A stretch of 64,000 bases of DNA, from positions 138,460,568 through 138,524,567 of the forward strand of contig CM035167.1 of assembly GCA_020205615.1 (NCBI GenBank), read 5' to 3'. The DNA comes from Panax quinquefolius. Its lineage: Eukaryota > Streptophyta > Magnoliopsida > Apiales > Araliaceae. Shown piece after piece: positions 62,306 through 64,000 of this stretch. Within the stretch, counting starts at the first letter, position 1; each line of letters starts with the position of its first letter. The translations under genes were made by a program, and so were the position numbers. The notes below the pieces were generated by a model. That model saw only the letters and a program-made list of their open reading frames with translations, searched no databases and was not told the DNA's origin.

Positions 62306-62576
62306 TCAACGCTTACACGTAGAACAGTAGTGACTTATTAACGGAGCTCCACAGTTGTAACAAAAACCATATCCACACCTGTATGATGAAAATGAAACCA
62401 TATCCACAAATAGAGTCCACTTTTTAGTGTTAGTTGTCTTAAATGACATAACTTACGCAAGTTTCCCATCATCATATCATTATCATACATACGTTGAACA
62501 CAACTATGTTATTAATGTACGCAAATTTTGCATGGAAGATATGGAGTATTATGGATTTAGATTCATATAAAATTAT

Positions 62577-62990
62577 ACTCCCTCATTTCTAAAATTTAAG
62601 ACCATTATTGACTTACTAAAGTAAACTTTAGACATTTTCAACTCACACTTGAGATGAATTACTTTAATTTTGATTAATATAATGATAAATACTGTAAATT
62701 ACTCCCCCGTCCCCAAAATGATGACTTAAAGTACAATTTTTTTGTCCCAAAAGAATGAGATAAAATACATAAAATGATGGACATTTAGTGGGGTTCATTA
62801 GCATAAAAAAAAACTAAAAATACTATCGCATTATATAATCTTGCGGAACCATTAACATAAATTTAGAACTTTTTTTTCCCTTTTTTCTCTACTTTTACTT
62901 TTTTTTAATATAAATTATACTTTGCAAGATGGAGGGAGTATTTAAAAAGTATTAATCATTGTAAGATTTAGTATTTCTTATTTTTTAACG
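62577..62990. mobile_element. MITE fragment of the 16914 family, interrupted
   Basis: CTCCCTCATTTCTAAAATTTAAGA begins the block. TTGACTTACTAAAGTAAAC, and after the inner MITE ATCATTGTAAGATTTAGTATTTC, match in reverse the body of the MITE at 16914-17171. A second terminal repeat is not visible next to the RBR exon, so the right end is eroded or deleted. Confidence 0.5.
62702..62938. mobile_element. Stowaway-like MITE nested in another MITE
   Basis: The ends are CTCCCCCGTCCCC and ATGGAGGGAG, flanked by TA at 62700-62701 and 62939-62940. The 237 bp body shares GTACAATTTTTTTGTCCCAA and AAAGAATGAGATAAA-type words with the MITE at 4328. It sits inside the older MITE fragment 62577-62990, next to the broken RING2 region. 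Confidence 0.75.
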
Positions 62991-63859
62991 AATCTATAGA
63001 CTTCTCAACATAGAACCTGCATTTGGGACAGCGGATCCACTTCTTGTTCTTAGCAAGCTGCATGAGCATAATATCCTCTTTTTCTCTCTCATCCTTGTTC
63101 AAACTCTGGAACTCACCTCACTCAATCCCTTCATGCCAAGGTACATTGCACTGCGCGCAGAATAATCTCCTGCAATTTGGGCACTCCGGCTGCGTAATTA
63201 TCTCGTCGGTATCATTAATCAATAGAAGAGCAATCCTTATAGGGGCAATAAAACTTATGGTAATCGAGAATCACAGCCTCCGATAGAGCAGTGCCCCACC
63301 TATCAAACACCTGAGGGGGCAAAATGGGACGGCAATCTTCAGGCTCTAAAATGCCATTGCAGCCGGAATCAGGGCATCGAATTTGGGTAATGTTGTTTTC
63401 AAGCTTCGAGACGACGTAGTTTTGGATACAGTCGGAACAATAAGCGTGGGTACAGCCCTCTATAGGAAAAGAAGAACTGTATGGTTTTGATTCTGCACAA
63501 ATTTCGCACACAAACAAATCAATTTGAGGATCGGACGATTGGGCGGGTTCGGAATTCGAAATGCTAAACGGCTTTTGATTTTTAACAGTGAACGAGTCCA
63601 GGAATTGAACATCATCAATTTCACGATCTGGACATTCGATTTCATGAGAGAGATCGATGAAGCTTCTTTTTCTTGCTCTTTTGGAAGATTGGGGAAAAAC
63701 AGAAGCCATAACAGTATGGCTTTTGTTTGTTCTTCTCAGCTTGCGCTGTGATAAACTAACTCTCGAAGGATTTGGGGCGGCGTGTACAATTGAAACATCG
63801 TCGTCGGCGACGGTTACGAACTGGACCGGTGAAGCCTCACTTCCTATATAGGTCGTCAT

Positions 63860-64000
63860 TCTGTTTTTCTTTTTCGCGACTTCTCTTTGACTGTGAGACT
63901 TTATAGACTCAAAATACAGAGTGGAATGAAATTTGCCAGGTTGTTGACTTCTTGGTACTGGACGATGAACTTTAGCAAATATCACTCAAAATTTAAAGTG
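63860..64000. other. Probable 5' UTR and promoter of the RBR gene
   Basis: The reading frame stays open upstream of 63859 to the ATG at 63985, but those 42 codons have no similarity to RBR N-termini that I know. I prefer the ATG at 63859. Only 141 bp remain before the window edge. Confidence 0.4.

Larger units (their letters stand above)
62306..63859 (-). pseudogene. RBR (RING1-IBR-RING2) E3 ubiquitin ligase gene, disrupted
   Basis: RBR ligases take ubiquitin from an E2 onto a RING2 cysteine and then onto substrates. The main exon (63859 to about 62998) starts MTTYIGSEASPVQF. RING1 begins at about residue 140 (CEICAESKPY, GCTHAYCSDCIQNYVVSKLE, CPDSGCNG), followed by LEPEDCRPILPP, FDRWGTALSEAV and KFYCPYKDCSS. 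The IBR follows (ECPNCRRLFCAQCNVPWH), then MQLAKNKKWIRCPKCRFYVE, the first half of RING2. The last exon (62306-62378) gives CGYGFCYNCGAPLISHYCST, then stop. A frameshift at about 63220-63229 and an in-frame TGA at 63118-63120 (where the final IBR Cys should be) break the frame. The middle of RING2, between VEKS and CGYGF, is not found; MITE sequence starts there. It could be a recent pseudogene or a real gene with sequence errors. Confidence 0.75.

Noticed and set aside
63860..63985. Upstream extension of the RBR reading frame by 42 codons
   Set aside because: The extension has no family resemblance; the ATG at 63859 gives a more plausible N-terminus.

Overview
The window is nuclear DNA of a flowering plant, most likely a eudicot. 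It is AT-rich, its genes are split by GT-AG introns, and the non-genic DNA is plant-type: Stowaway-like MITEs and Ty3/gypsy LTR retrotransposons with LTRs of 2.4-2.8 kb. I cannot name the species.

Three host genes are visible. (1) 563-13839 (+): COG3, a subunit of the conserved oligomeric Golgi tethering complex. 22 exons can be traced to the stop codon; the N-terminal exon(s) lie left of the window. (2) 15343-32913 (-): a FAB1/PIKfyve-type PI3P 5-kinase with FYVE, CCT, cysteine-rich and PIPK modules. All 11 coding exons are traceable. COG3 and FAB1 converge, with about 1.5 kb between their stop codons. (3) 62306-63859 (-): an RBR (RING1-IBR-RING2) E3 ubiquitin ligase gene, broken by a frameshift, an in-frame TGA and MITE sequence in its RING2 region.

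Between FAB1 and the RBR gene, 34.8-59.1 kb is a nested retrotransposon island. Element A (35389-46490) has a 5' LTR, a decayed gag, a solo LTR of a second family B inserted with a CTACC target duplication, a pol remnant, a third LTR-like block, and a 3' LTR that stops abruptly at 46490. At that point the host sequence that precedes element A (34808-35388) starts again. This second copy is split by a complete B element (46665-56224, target duplication TTAAG). It then runs into a solo A LTR (56633-59061, target duplication TTATA) at the same target site as element A. The simplest reading is two alleles of one insertion locus joined head to tail, either by an assembly haplotype switch or by a real unequal exchange.

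The least expected signal is in the LTRs. Three LTR families carry serial copies of a small hairpin whose loop is conserved (GGC, a short spacer, then GTAGTGC) while the stem changes with pairing largely kept. These hairpins lie downstream of the LTR TATA box, so they should be transcribed. I found no CRISPR array, no convincing tRNA or rRNA gene and no bacterial-type operon. Single-base indels break all three host genes and also dominate the differences between LTR copies, so residual sequencing error is a serious possibility throughout.
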